A model generated the notes under the pieces. It was given only the letters and a program-made list of their open reading frames with translations. It was not told the origin of the DNA and ran no database searches. Position numbers and translations under genes: made by a program. A DNA stretch of 64,000 bases, from assembly GCA_963924555.1 (NCBI GenBank), contig OZ004581.1:2418001-2482000 (forward strand), in the 5' to 3' direction. This document shows positions 50,599-60,258 of the stretch, one piece after another. Within the stretch, counting starts at the first letter, position 1. Each line of letters starts with the position of its first letter. The DNA is from Crambe crambe (lineage: Eukaryota > Porifera > Demospongiae > Poecilosclerida > Crambeidae).

Positions 50599-51432
50599 TT
50601 AAGAGACATATAACTCAATCAGCGTCATGGTAGAAACATCATTGGTCAACCATTTGCACACTCTCAGCTCTATGTCATCTGAAGTGCGGTTGGGGAGCTG
50701 TTTGTTGAACCATGGAGGATTATTGACATTGCAGTAAGTGCCAGGACTAAAAGGACACCCTTGCCCGTCCCACAACGGGTTAGAATAGTTCCCTTGGGCA
50801 CTCTCACAGAAATAATCACCACCTAAATACGCTGGAGCATAAGATGTATTACGTGGACAATTGTATGAAGGAGAGCTATAGTTAGGATTATTGTTCAAAC
50901 CAACTGCAAATGACCATATATGCTGTCGTTGACCTGCAGAACCATGAGTTAGGCTAAGCCCATCTATATAATAGCCTTCCAGTCCATTTCCTGCTATCCA
51001 GAAAGCATAAGCCGCTCCAGTATGATAGCCTATGATCCTCCCACAAACCAATTGATATTGTAAGCCTTGAACACTGAAAAAGGTGGATGAACATGTTGAA
51101 CCTGTCATGTATTGAGCTGATCCACACATCCTTATGGGACTTGTTATTAATCGTAGTCCAGAAGGACAAGCTTGGCTCGTATTTGTCATGTCGATAAAGG
51201 CAATTCTTCTCCAGCCTGACCCACCGCATGTGCCAGCACTATGTTGCGATAAAATATTTTCAATTTCTGAAGTCATTTCCATGTGTAACCTTTGCCTTTC
51301 GTCCATTGTTGGGCACATGCCTCTCACGACAGTAGGATTGATTCGTTCAAGTTGAGTCAAAGTTTGAGGACAGAGATTGCTAAAAGCTATCAAAGCTAAT
51401 ATCACTACCGATGAAATCTTGATCAAATGCAT
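50599..51432 (-). CDS. Secreted cysteine-rich array protein B
   Basis: A single exon of 277 aa from the ATG at 51432 (MHLIKISSVVILALIAFSNL, a clear signal peptide). The frame stays open upstream to an ATG at 51513, but that start would bury the signal peptide, so I prefer 51432. The N-terminal region has GMCPTMDERQRLHMEMTSEI. The body has TCGGSGWRRIAFIDM, CPSGLRLITSPIRMCGSA, AFWIAGNGLEGYYIDGLSL, GQRQHIWSFAVGL and CPRNTSYAPAYLGGDYFC. It ends CKW...LIELYVS. Its middle and end are almost identical to copy G, while its signal and N-terminal segment differ, which points to exchange between copies. It carries the short GNGLEGYYIDG variant of the loop that reads NDGRVLEGDYLDG in A and D. Function unknown. 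Confidence 0.85.
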   Translation of the reverse strand: MHLIKISSVVILALIAFSNLCPQTLTQLERINPTVVRGMCPTMDERQRLHMEMTSEIENILSQHSAGTCGGSGWRRIAFIDMTNTSQACPSGLRLITSPIRMCGSAQYMTGSTCSSTFFSVQGLQYQLVCGRIIGYHTGAAYAFWIAGNGLEGYYIDGLSLTHGSAGQRQHIWSFAVGLNNNPNYSSPSYNCPRNTSYAPAYLGGDYFCESAQGNYSNPLWDGQGCPFSPGTYCNVNNPPWFNKQLPNRTSDDIELRVCKWLTNDVSTMTLIELYVS

Positions 51433-52138
51433 ATTCACTGCATCACTGTGACTAACTATAGAATACAATGTTGGTTTCCCTTTAAACAATAATATAAGCA
51501 AACTTAAGATCACTATACCAAATGATTAGCCACAACTAGAAGAATAGTACTCAAAAGTCAATTCTTGTTATGTGTGGGCATGTTATGTATCATTTTTCAA
51601 ATTACATTCCTACTATCTCCCACCAGAAATGTGAGATGATTGACATCCTTCTTGGAATAAATTAGCTATAGCATTTAATTTGGTGGACTTTTAATTTGGT
51701 GATTTGGTTTTGAACTGCAAATATGAATAGCTACTTCTAATGATATTATATACCCTTGAAAAATTATGTAACCAATCATATTTGTGACCATTGACTTGCA
51801 ATCTCTGAACGTTCTACGTACATACTTGCTCAGCTTAAAAAGAAAAGCAAGAGTTCAGCAGCAAAAAAGTATTGATCAACAGTCCATTACCACAATGAAG
51901 CTTGATTGGATGAGCAAGCAGGAACTGAGATCGTAGGTATACAAGCAGTTAATTGTTTTTGGTAGCTTTATAAATTGTAGCTGAGTATACAAGAAAAAAA
52001 TTTTTCTGATGTAAATTCTTTAATGAACACGCTGCTAATGCTAATAAGAGAGTCACTATACAATGGAACTATACTGCTAAAATGACTGTTATATGAATTA
52101 AGTTTTATTCAGCTCAAGATGAAATGTTCAGTTCTTCA
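51433..52138. other. Spacer between array genes B and C
   Basis: Noncoding and AT-rich. I see no family fragment here. Confidence 0.5.
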
Positions 52139-52921
52139 TTAAGAAACATATAATTCGATCAGTGTTATAGTTAAAATATCACCTGAACCCCATTTGCACA
52201 TCCTCAGCTCTATGTTATCGGTGATGCGTTTGGGAAGCTGTTTGTTGAACCATGGGGGATTGTTGACATTGCAGTAAGTGTCAGGACTAACAGTACATCC
52301 TTGCCCATCCCATAATGGGTTAGAATAGTTACCACGTGCAGTCTCACAGAAATAGTCACTGCCTACGATTGCTGGAGCATTGGACGTAGCCCGTGGACAA
52401 TTCCATGTGGGATTACGATAATTAGGATCATTGTTAACACCAGCTGCAAATGACCATATATGCCGACGTTGTCCTGCAGGACCATGAGTCAGGCTAACTC
52501 CATCGAGATAATCGAGTTCAAGCGCACGCCCAGCATCAAGAGATGCCCAAAAAGCATAAGCATATCCAGTATGATATCCGATGATTCTTCCACAAACGTG
52601 CTGATAACTTGAGCCTTGAACGTTGAAGGTGGTAGAAGAACAGCTCCGACCCCCGCGATGAGATGATCCGCACATCCTTCTAGGACTTGTTATCAGCCGT
52701 AGTCCAGAAGGGCAAGCTTGGCTTGTATTTGTGGCATCGAAAAATGCCACTCTTGTCCAGCCTGGTCCACCACATGTCGAGCGATTTACTTTCATTTTCG
52801 GTAGACACTTCTCCACACAGTTCTCTATGGCTGGACACATTCCATCAGATTCTGAGGTTGTCTGAGCACACACAACCATCACAGCCAGCATGAATAAGGA
52901 TTCAATTATGAATGAAGACAT
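52139..52921 (-). CDS. Secreted cysteine-rich array protein C
   Basis: A single exon of 260 aa. Signal peptide MSSFIIESLFMLAVMVVCAQ, then a shortened N-terminal region with extra cysteines (GMCPAIENCVEKCLPK) in place of the longer helix of A, B, D and G. The body follows the family pattern: STCGGPGWTRVAFFDA, CPSGLRLITSPRRMCGSS, YLDGVSLTHGPAGQRRHIWS, DYFCETARGN and CTVSPDTYCNVNNPPWF. It ends CKWGSGDILTITLIELYVS. A TATA box lies 81 bp upstream of the ATG (53002-53008). N-terminal half nearly identical to copy E. Confidence 0.85.
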   Translation of the reverse strand: MSSFIIESLFMLAVMVVCAQTTSESDGMCPAIENCVEKCLPKMKVNRSTCGGPGWTRVAFFDATNTSQACPSGLRLITSPRRMCGSSHRGGRSCSSTTFNVQGSSYQHVCGRIIGYHTGYAYAFWASLDAGRALELDYLDGVSLTHGPAGQRRHIWSFAAGVNNDPNYRNPTWNCPRATSNAPAIVGSDYFCETARGNYSNPLWDGQGCTVSPDTYCNVNNPPWFNKQLPKRITDNIELRMCKWGSGDILTITLIELYVS

Positions 52922-53001
52922 AGCTAATGATTGTGCTCAATATGAAGAATTGGAGTGTATTGAGCTGCTAGCTCATGCTCTTCAACTAAGTGGACTCTGA
53001 C

Positions 53002-53008
53002 TTTTATA
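53002..53008 (-). promoter_or_regulatory. TATA box of copy C
   Basis: The minus strand reads CCAGTATAAAAGTCAGAGT, 81 bp before the ATG. The same motif in the same context precedes copies E and G. Confidence 0.7.
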
Positions 53009-53449
53009 CTGGTTCTTGAGGTAGTGATGACGTATCCAGTTACAGCTATACTATACGATATGAGTATATTTTGATTATAATTAGCTACATAACTATAGAA
53101 TTCAAGCTGCACTTATTCCATGCTTCTTTATAGTGCAATCATGTCTGTTTATCTGTCATATTTATTATATGTATGTATGTAGTACCTTAAAATGAATACA
53201 CATGATTACGGTATTGCTCAATCTTGCATAGCAACACAAAAGAACGGTTGAAAGCAGTTGCTATGGCTTCCCTTATTCTTCAGTGCCTAAATAAGCTATA
53301 AGATGCCTTTGTTCTGAGTAAACCACATCTGCGAGATCCACAGCATATAGCACCCCATCACCACACAGTTGATCTTCTATGATTGATGGTAGTTAAACTC
53401 ATTATTCCAGAAGTTATGCCATTAATGTAGTACAAGTCCTCTATATTAT

Positions 53450-53830
53450 CAAACCCTCTTCCTCGATCCTGCCCAAAAAGCATAAGCTCCTCCAGTGTGA
53501 TAGCCTACGATCCTACATGTATGTAATGGTGTATATTCTGAACAATGAAAATGGTGGAAAACCACATCCTAGAATCTAGGACTTGTTATCAGGTGTAGTT
53601 TAAAGAGCAAGTTTGGCTTGTACATGTATTTATAAATGCCACTCTTGTCCACCACACATGCATGCATACTTCATGCTAGTACTCTGAGAGTGTTATCAGG
53701 TGTAGTCTGTGATGGTCGACTTATATTTGTAACGTTAAAAATGCCACTCTTGCAGCCTGGTCCACCACACATATCCTGCGCAAGCACTTATTGACTTTCT
53801 TCTGTGGTTGGGCATCTTCCTTGAACTGCT
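53450..53830 (-). pseudogene. Decayed array-family copy between C and D
   Basis: Scattered matches in the expected order on the minus strand: the PTTEESQ region and signal-proximal part (53790-53815), CGGPGC-type sequence (53755-53770 and again 53640-53655), the TCPSGL/TSPR region (53575-53640) and GGAYAFWAGS (53460-53510). Several frameshifts and deletions make it noncoding. Confidence 0.65.
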
Positions 53831-54345
53831 TGCACTCCATGGACTTGGACTGCATGCACTCATTGCTCCACAATGCATAATGCTCAACAATGAGAAATCA
53901 GATGGTATTGAGCTGTTAGCTTGTTCATCAACAAAGCAAACCCTTGGCAAGTCTGTGAGGTATTGTACCTTAATCGTTGTTGTTACTATCCTATTACAAT
54001 GATTGTGTTAATCTAGTGAACATTGTTCTTTGTAAAATGAAAATATTGCAGTATGATATATATTCAGTATTACTTGCATAGCTACGTACACTTATAATCA
54101 GCATCAAGGTACATAGTGGTCCATCATTTGCATTCAAAACCAATGGACATTATGTACTCTTTTCTTGTGTGTCTATACTTCGTAAATTTTAGTGGTTTTT
54201 GAAAGTGTGTGCATGAACCATAATCTATCTTCTTTTTTTTTTCATAATCAGAAAAAGTTTACCATAAGAATTTTCCTGCTATCACAGTATATCAATATAA
54301 AGTTCTTATGTATTTTAATTACTAAGAACGACACTGATAGTCACT

Positions 54346-55209
54346 TTAAAGCACATACAATTCGATCAGTGATAAGGTAGTAACATCATTATCCAACCAT
54401 TTGCACACCCTCATCTCTATGTTATTGGTGGTGCTGTTAGGAAGCTGTTTGTTGAACCATGGAGGATTATTGATATTACAGTAAGTGCCAGGACTAAAAG
54501 TGCATCCTTGCCCATCCCACAACGGGTTTGTAGAGTTTCCCTGTGCACTCTCACAGAAATAATCATTGCCAACCATCAGAGGAGCAGCAGACATAGTACG
54601 AGGACAATTCCACGTGGGATTACGATAATTTGGATTATTATTCAAACCAACTGCAAATGACCATATATGCTGACGTTGTCCTGCAGAACCATGAGTCAGG
54701 CTAACTCCATCGAGATAATCACCTTCGAGTACACGCCCGTCATTAAGAGATGCCCAAAAAGCGTAAGCAGCTCCAGTATGATAGCCTGTGATTCGTCCAC
54801 AAACAAAACGATAACTCGAGCCTTGAACGTTGAAAATGGAAGAAGAACAGCTTCGAGATGCAAGATATCGAGATGATCCACATACTCTTGTAGGACTTGT
54901 TACCAGCCTCAGTCCTGAAGGACAAGTGTGGCTCGTATTACTCATGTTGATAAAGGCTACTCTTCTCCATCCTGGTCCACCACATACACGTCGTGTTAAT
55001 AACACTTGGATTTCAGAACTCAAGTTTTGACGAGCTCTTTGGCTTTCTTCCAAAGTTGGGCACATATTTGGGGTTGATTCTACAGCAATGGAGTCAATCT
55101 GTTGAGGCTGTGAGTAGATCTGAGTATACACAGTGCCAACAGTCGTCACAATTATTACCACCACCATGAAAAATACTTTGATTAAAGACATTTCAGCCAC
55201 CAATGACAT
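54346..55209 (-). CDS. Secreted cysteine-rich array protein D
   Basis: A single exon of 287 aa from the first ATG (MSLVAEMSLIKVFFMVVVII). Starting at the inner ATG would match copy A's start, so the true start is uncertain by six residues. It has a signal peptide, then NMCPTLEESQRARQNLSSEI, RVCGGPGWRRVAFINM, CGSSRYLASRSCSSS, YLDGVSLTHGSAGQRQHIWS and WFNKQLPNSTTNNIEMRVCK. It is nearly identical to copy A over the whole length. The 5' flanks also match (gggccactgt, gaagcaatt), so promoter and gene were duplicated together. The last part and 3' flank match copy E. Confidence 0.86.
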   Translation of the reverse strand: MSLVAEMSLIKVFFMVVVIIVTTVGTVYTQIYSQPQQIDSIAVESTPNMCPTLEESQRARQNLSSEIQVLLTRRVCGGPGWRRVAFINMSNTSHTCPSGLRLVTSPTRVCGSSRYLASRSCSSSIFNVQGSSYRFVCGRITGYHTGAAYAFWASLNDGRVLEGDYLDGVSLTHGSAGQRQHIWSFAVGLNNNPNYRNPTWNCPRTMSAAPLMVGNDYFCESAQGNSTNPLWDGQGCTFSPGTYCNINNPPWFNKQLPNSTTNNIEMRVCKWLDNDVTTLSLIELYVL

Positions 55210-55780
55210 TAAAGCTACTTTAGGTTATTTCTCTCTCAAAGAAACAAAAGTAGTCTCTCTTTTTTTTTCAGTCGTTGCGTCCAAAATTCTGTAAGGGCCA
55301 CTGTCTATCTGAGAAGAAGCAATTAGCATAAGATAGCGTATTACTGCAAGAAAATAGTTGGTAAAAGCTACAAACTCAGTTGATACGACCCTAAATGACC
55401 TCATTTGAAATGAGTGAAGTCAACCTTGTTGTGAAAAAATACCCAATTAATTTTTTAAATCATTTAAACCAATGTTGTTGTTTTTTAACAACTCGGTTGT
55501 AAATACCCAAAACCCAAACTGATTACTATAATCATTGGACGTTATAACTAGTACATAATATTATACAATATTATATATTATTATATAATATTAAGTAATA
55601 CTGTCAACTTTGTCATGATCATTTCTACTATTTTGAGAAATTTCTCTTTATCTTAGTAATTTCTATTGAGTTGACCTTAAAATGTTGAGATGAATTCCAG
55701 TTACTCATGGTTGTGTCCACAAAAGGTATAGCACGCTATTTTCAGAAACAACAACAAATAACTATTATGTGCCTCAAAAG

Positions 55781-56018
55781 TGGGCAGAGTCAGGATCATT
55801 AAAAGAAACAAAAGCATCCTCCTTGAGCCTTTCAATAACACGGTCCTTAAAAGTGGGCAGAGTCAGGAGAGTTTATCATTAAAAGAAACAAAAGCTTCCT
55901 CCTTGAGCCTTTCAATAACATGGTCCTTAAAAGTGGGCAGAGTCAGGAGAGTTTATCATTAAAAGAAACAAAAGCATCCTCCCGAGTATTTCAATAACAT
56001 GGTCCTTAAAGTGGGCAG
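55781..56018. repeat. Spacer tandem repeat, units of about 73-80 bp
   Basis: Units containing tgggcagagtcagga, ttaaaagaaacaaaagc and ctttcaataacatggtcctt start at 55781, 55854, 55934 and 56012. Relatives occur in the A-B spacer (49660-49985) and the F-G spacer (61375-61740), so the repeat has travelled with the gene array. Confidence 0.85.
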
Positions 56019-56521
56019 GTGTAATATGCATGCGCACACATGGAATCCATAGGGCTGGTGCCTCCCCTCTGGTCTGATCCTATCCCTTCATCACCCGATG
56101 GTTGCGGGCCTTGATTATTAACTAGGTCTAACTGGGAATTAAACCTTAATATGCTGAGTGTTATAGAGTAGCTTATACATATGACTGTATGTATGTTGCT
56201 TTCTTTGCCATTTCCATTGATGACAGTGTGGGTTATCATCATTCTGCTAAAATAAAACTGTTGTAATAAAAATTGTAGTAAGATAATAATGCTAGTCTAT
56301 ACAAGGGAACCACAACTACATATGCTAAAAGTAAAACTACTGCAAATTGTACCGATATTATGAAGATGGATAAATACGTAACTATATTTTTGCAATATAT
56401 GTACATACGTATACAGTGCTAGTGCTAGTGGTATTTACCATGAGAATTTTCCTGCTATCACAATATATCAATATAAAGTTCTTATGTATTTTAATTACTA
56501 AGAATGACACTGATAGTCACT

Positions 56522-57298
56522 TTAAAGCACATACAATTCGATCAGCGATAAGGTAGTAACATCATTATCCAACCATTTGCACACCCTCATCTCTATGTTA
56601 TCGGTGGTGCTGTTGGGGAGCTGTTTGTTGAACCATGGAGGATTATTGATGTTACAGTAAGTGCCGGGACTAAAAGGACATCCTTGCCCATCCCACAACG
56701 GGTTAGAATAGTTACCACGTGTAGTCTCACAGAAATAGTCATTGCCTACAATCCCTGGAGCATAAGATGTATTCTGTGGACAATTCCATGTGGGAAATGA
56801 ATAGTTGGGGTCATTATTAACACCAACTGAAAATGACCATATATGCTGACGTTGTCCTGCAAGACCATGAGTCAGGCTAACTCCATCGAGATAATCGCCT
56901 TCAAGCACACGCCTGTCATCAAGAGATGCCCAAAAAGCATAAGCAGTTCCAGTATGATATCCGATGATTCTTCCACAAACGTAACGATAACTTGAGCCTT
57001 GAACGTTGAAGGTGGTAGAAGAACAGCTCTGATTCACATGATACAGAGATGATCCGCACATCCTTCTAGGACTTGTTATCAGCCGTAGTCCAGAAGGGCA
57101 AGCTTGGCTTGTATTTGTGGCATCAAAAAATGCCACTCTTGTCCAGCCTGGTCCACCACATGTCGAGCGATTTACTTTCACTTTCTTCTCCACACACTTC
57201 TCTATGGCTGGGCATATTCCATCAGATTCTGAGGTTGTCTGAACACACACTACCATCACAGCCAGCACGAATAAGGATTCAATTATAAATGAATACAT
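56522..57298 (-). CDS. Secreted cysteine-rich array protein E (chimeric copy)
   Basis: A single exon of 258 aa. The signal and N-terminus (MYSFIIESLFVLAVMVVCVQ, GICPAIEKCVEKKVKVNRS) and the first two thirds follow copy C. From about the WDGQGC motif onward, the sequence (PFSPGTYCNINNPPWFNKQL, CKWLDNDVTTLSLIELYVL) and the first 100 bases of 3' flank follow copy D. The switch suggests gene conversion or unequal crossover. It carries a TATA box 60 bp upstream (57358-57364) in a context shared with C and G. Function unknown. Confidence 0.86.
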   Translation of the reverse strand: MYSFIIESLFVLAVMVVCVQTTSESDGICPAIEKCVEKKVKVNRSTCGGPGWTRVAFFDATNTSQACPSGLRLITSPRRMCGSSLYHVNQSCSSTTFNVQGSSYRYVCGRIIGYHTGTAYAFWASLDDRRVLEGDYLDGVSLTHGLAGQRQHIWSFSVGVNNDPNYSFPTWNCPQNTSYAPGIVGNDYFCETTRGNYSNPLWDGQGCPFSPGTYCNINNPPWFNKQLPNSTTDNIEMRVCKWLDNDVTTLSLIELYVL

Positions 57299-57357
57299 AG
57301 CTAATGATTGTGAAGAATTGGAGTGTGTTGAGGTGCTAGCTCTGAGTGAACTCTGAC

Positions 57358-57364
57358 TTTTATA
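57358..57364 (-). promoter_or_regulatory. TATA box of copy E
   Basis: The minus strand reads CCAGTATAAAAGTCAGAGT, 60 bp before the ATG at 57298. Confidence 0.7.
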
Positions 57365-57411
57365 CTGGTTCTTGAGGTAGTGATGATATTATATCTATTC
57401 AGTTAAAGCTA

Positions 57412-57646
57412 TCCCGTGTTGACTTTATCACGCATTTGCACGCTAAAGCGCACTAAATTGCAACAATAAACAGCACGTGTAGACGTTAATTTACGCGAGA
57501 TTATTGCTGTTTTTATGCCTTTTTCTGCGGAATTATATGATAAAGCGCGCTTAGCGCGTATCTCCGAACAAAGCTTGACGTATTATTGCGTATTTACGCG
57601 CTTTAGCAGATCATACGTGTAATTGCACGCTGAATTCTACACGGGA
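57412..57646. mobile_element. CpG-rich short TIR element with TA flanks
   Basis: The ends tcccgtgt and acacggga are flanked by TA on both sides. The interior is full of cgcgc-type words (gataaagcgcgcttagcgcg, tttacgcgcttta) and is unlike the AT-rich surroundings. Noncoding. Confidence 0.6.
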
Positions 57647-57899
57647 TACTATACAATATGAAGAGGTCATGGTTATAGTTGTTGATTTGAGTGGAATGAT
57701 CTGATTGGTCAGTCACAGGGCTCTTATTTCACTTAGTGACCGCTGCTTTCATTTAGTGGCCGTCATCCATGGCAGTGGGCACTAAGTAGCTCACTTAGTG
57801 CCCCGCCTCTAAGGGCATGGTTATTACTATGGAGTATTTACTGTGAATATGCAGATGAGTAACGGCATTTTATTTCCTGCTGTTTTTTTGTACTTCCTA

Positions 57900-58130
57900 G
57901 AGCAAAACTACGTAGAGTAAGATAGATGAGGTGGCTGCACTCGGTCACCACCGCCCAGGGCCTTCGGATCTCTTAAATGCTATAGATCCTCCATATTTCA
58001 TTATGTAGCTAATTTATTACTATATAATATGCAGATGGCAACGGCGGTTTTTCCCACTCAGTCACTATCACCCGGGGCCTTCGGGTCTCTTAAATACTGT
58101 AGATCCCCCGGTCTTGGTGTCTAATTATTA
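57900..58130. repeat. Diverged tandem repeat around ggccttcgg...ctcttaaat
   Basis: Two units containing cggtcaccaccgcccagggc and cagtcactatcacccggggc, each followed by ttcggrtctcttaaat and tagatcc, spaced about 120 bp apart. Confidence 0.7.
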
Positions 58131-58249
58131 TATAGTAATACATAACTATCTGCACTTATTCCATGCTTCTTTATAGTGCAATCATGTCTGTTTGTCTGTA
58201 GTATTAATAACATATTATATGTAGTAACTTAAAATGAATAATTACAGTG

Positions 58250-58550
58250 TTGTTCGATCTTGCATAGCAACACAAAAGAACGGTTGAAAGCAGTTGCTAT
58301 GGCTTCCCTTATTCTTCAGTGCCTAAATAAGCTATAAGATGCTTTTGTTCTGAGTAAACCACATCTCACGCAGGATGTGGTTTACTCAGAACAAAGGTTA
58401 TTTAGGTTAAATAAGCATTTGTTCTGAGTAAACTATATCTGTGAGATGTGGTTTTTATTCACATCTCATAGCTTATTTAGGCACTGAAGAATAAGGGAAG
58501 CTATAGCAACTGTTTTCAAGTGTTCTTTGCACTGAAGAATAAGGGAAAAT
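58250..58550. mobile_element. Palindromic repeat (TTGCTATGGCTTCCCTTATTC family)
   Basis: The left arm agttgctatggcttccctta, then cctaaataagctataagatg, is answered on the right by agcttatttaggcactgaag and aataagggaagctatagcaa. The centre holds paired ctgagtaaaccacatct/atgtggtttactcag. Partial copies are at 53205-53340 and 24490-24620. Confidence 0.75.
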
Positions 58551-58624
58551 GTGTATAGCATCTATATACAGTTGATCTTTTATGATTGAAGGTGGTCATA
58601 TTCATTATTTGAAAAGTTTTGCCA

Positions 58625-58740
58625 TTAATGTATTCTATACTTTGATCCTGCCCAAAAAGCATAATATAATAGCCTATGATCTTTCAATAAAATTAATGTA
58701 GCTAAATGTGACCCTGAACACTGAAAATGGTACAGCAGCA
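58625..58740 (-). pseudogene. Decayed array-family fragment upstream of E
   Basis: Contains gcccaaaaagcataa and a remnant of the region that encodes VQGS and CGRIIGYHT (tagcctatgatcttt, ccctgaacactgaaaatggt). Deletions and frameshifts make it noncoding. Confidence 0.55.
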
Positions 58741-58914
58741 AAATGCATACATGTATAAGCTACTGTATAACACTTAGCACTTTGACTTATAACCGATTTC
58801 TCATTGAGTGCAATAGTTATGTCTTGATTCATAATTGCATGCATGGTGGCTATTGTGTGTGCTAACTCTAGGAAGGTGCCCAACCAACAGAAGAAAGTCA
58901 ACAAGTGCTAGCAT

Positions 58915-58995
58915 GGGGTATATGTGTGGTGGACCAGGTTGGACAAGAGTGGCATATATTAATGGCATCAAATACAAGCCAAACTTGCTCTTCTG
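58915..58995 (+). pseudogene. Inverted array-family fragment
   Basis: The plus strand reads CGGPGWTRVAYINGIKYKP, the family's body start, but in the orientation opposite to all intact copies. It therefore records a small inversion next to the fragment at 58625-58740. Confidence 0.7.
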
Positions 58996-59085
58996 GATCA
59001 GAGCTCCTTAAGGTTCAACCTATCCATCCAGCTTCCTTGCTATTTCATTGATGAGAGCATGGGTTATCATCATTCTATACTCATA

Positions 59086-59111
59086 TTTGAAAAAAAAAAA
59101 AAAAAAAAAAA
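59086..59111. repeat. Poly-A tract followed by MITE-like inverted sequence
   Basis: An A run of about 25 bases. The following 59115-59400 contains inverted words (ggccagtgttaatgacattc and aatatcattaacactggcc; tttctggtcagg and accagaaac), so about 59119-59385 is a TIR element. Confidence 0.65.
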
Positions 59112-59464
59112 AGAACACTCATAAGGCCAGTGTTAATGACATTCATGTTTCTGGTCAGGATTTTTCCTCACAATCATGCTGGCGGGCGGTAGTTATTATC
59201 CATTATACCATTATTATCAATGTCAAAAATGTCCATTTTCTAGCCACAAAATCATCACAAGTACAAGCTGCAGCTACTCAGCAGAGTAGCTGTATAAATA
59301 ATACAATAATGGCTTCTGGAGCGGTGCCAATTTTCCAATGCGGGCGGTTGACCAGAAACATGAATATCATTAACACTGGCCTAATAAAAAAATAAGATAT
59401 GCTAATGCTAGCAAGAGAGCTACTATAGCTATCACAACTACAATGAAAGTTCAGTTCTTCAAAT

Positions 59465-59700
59465 ACCCATATACTACTCAATCAGTGATAAGGTAGTAAC
59501 ATCATTTCCAAAAAAAATTGCACATCCTTAGTTTTATGTCATCTGAAGTACAGTTGGGAGCTGTTTGTTGAACCATGGAGAATTGTTGACATTGCAGTAA
59601 GTGCCAGACTAAAAGGACATCCTTGTCCATCCCATAACGGGTTAGAAAGGTTCCCTTTGGCACTAAATAATCACTGCCTAAATATGCCGGAGCATAAGAG
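59465..59700 (-). pseudogene. Decayed C-terminal fragment of the array family
   Basis: Covers the segment from about SYAPAYLGxDY through WDGQGCPF and CNVNNSPWFNKQL to the tail. Single-base losses (for example in ggttgggga and in the CESAQ region) break the frame. Closest to copies B and G. It is followed by the CT microsatellite at 59763. Confidence 0.75.
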
Positions 59701-59772
59701 ACTAGCTACGTATGTAACTAGCTACAACCAGTAAGCCAGTATGCTGATATTTATTATTATTGAGCAAAGTTG

Positions 59773-59831
<59 letters not shown>
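59773..59831. repeat. (CT)n microsatellite
   Basis: A run of CT dinucleotides of about 60 bp between the decayed fragment at 59465-59700 and copy F. Confidence 0.95.
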
Positions 59832-59835
<4 letters not shown>

Positions 59836-60258
59836 AGAACATATCTTGAATTCTTTGCCTTGTCTTGTATGAAAATGTAGCTATTGGTTAGCTGTAGTTT
59901 TTTGGAAGACCTGTATAATAAGAGATTGCTCTTATGACCTTTGACCTGCCATCCCTACGCATTATGCAGAGCTGGCATGTGCACGTGGCCAGATGGATTC
60001 GGGTCACTTTTCACGGAGCTTACGTAACTTTCAAGCTATACTCATTAAATCTGTTAATAGCATGAAATTTACACTCCTTAAAATTAAATACCATATGGTA
60101 AACATCACAATAATTATCAAAAAAAAGAGTCTATACTAAAGAAATGTACAGTACATTAACTATCCACACTGACTGCTATGATAATGTCATCACTCTATAG
60201 TATGAAATTTCTTTATCAGTTTGCTGAAAATATCAAGTTCTGACCACTGAATGATTTT

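Larger units (their letters stand above)
52922..54345. other. Spacer between array genes C and D
   Basis: Contains the copy C promoter, a half copy of the 58250-58550 repeat (53205-53340) and the decayed family copy at 53450-53830. Confidence 0.55.

Noticed and set aside
55781-56018. CRISPR-like array of regular repeats
   Set aside because: The units are long and contiguous with no unique spacers, in a eukaryotic context. It is an ordinary tandem repeat.
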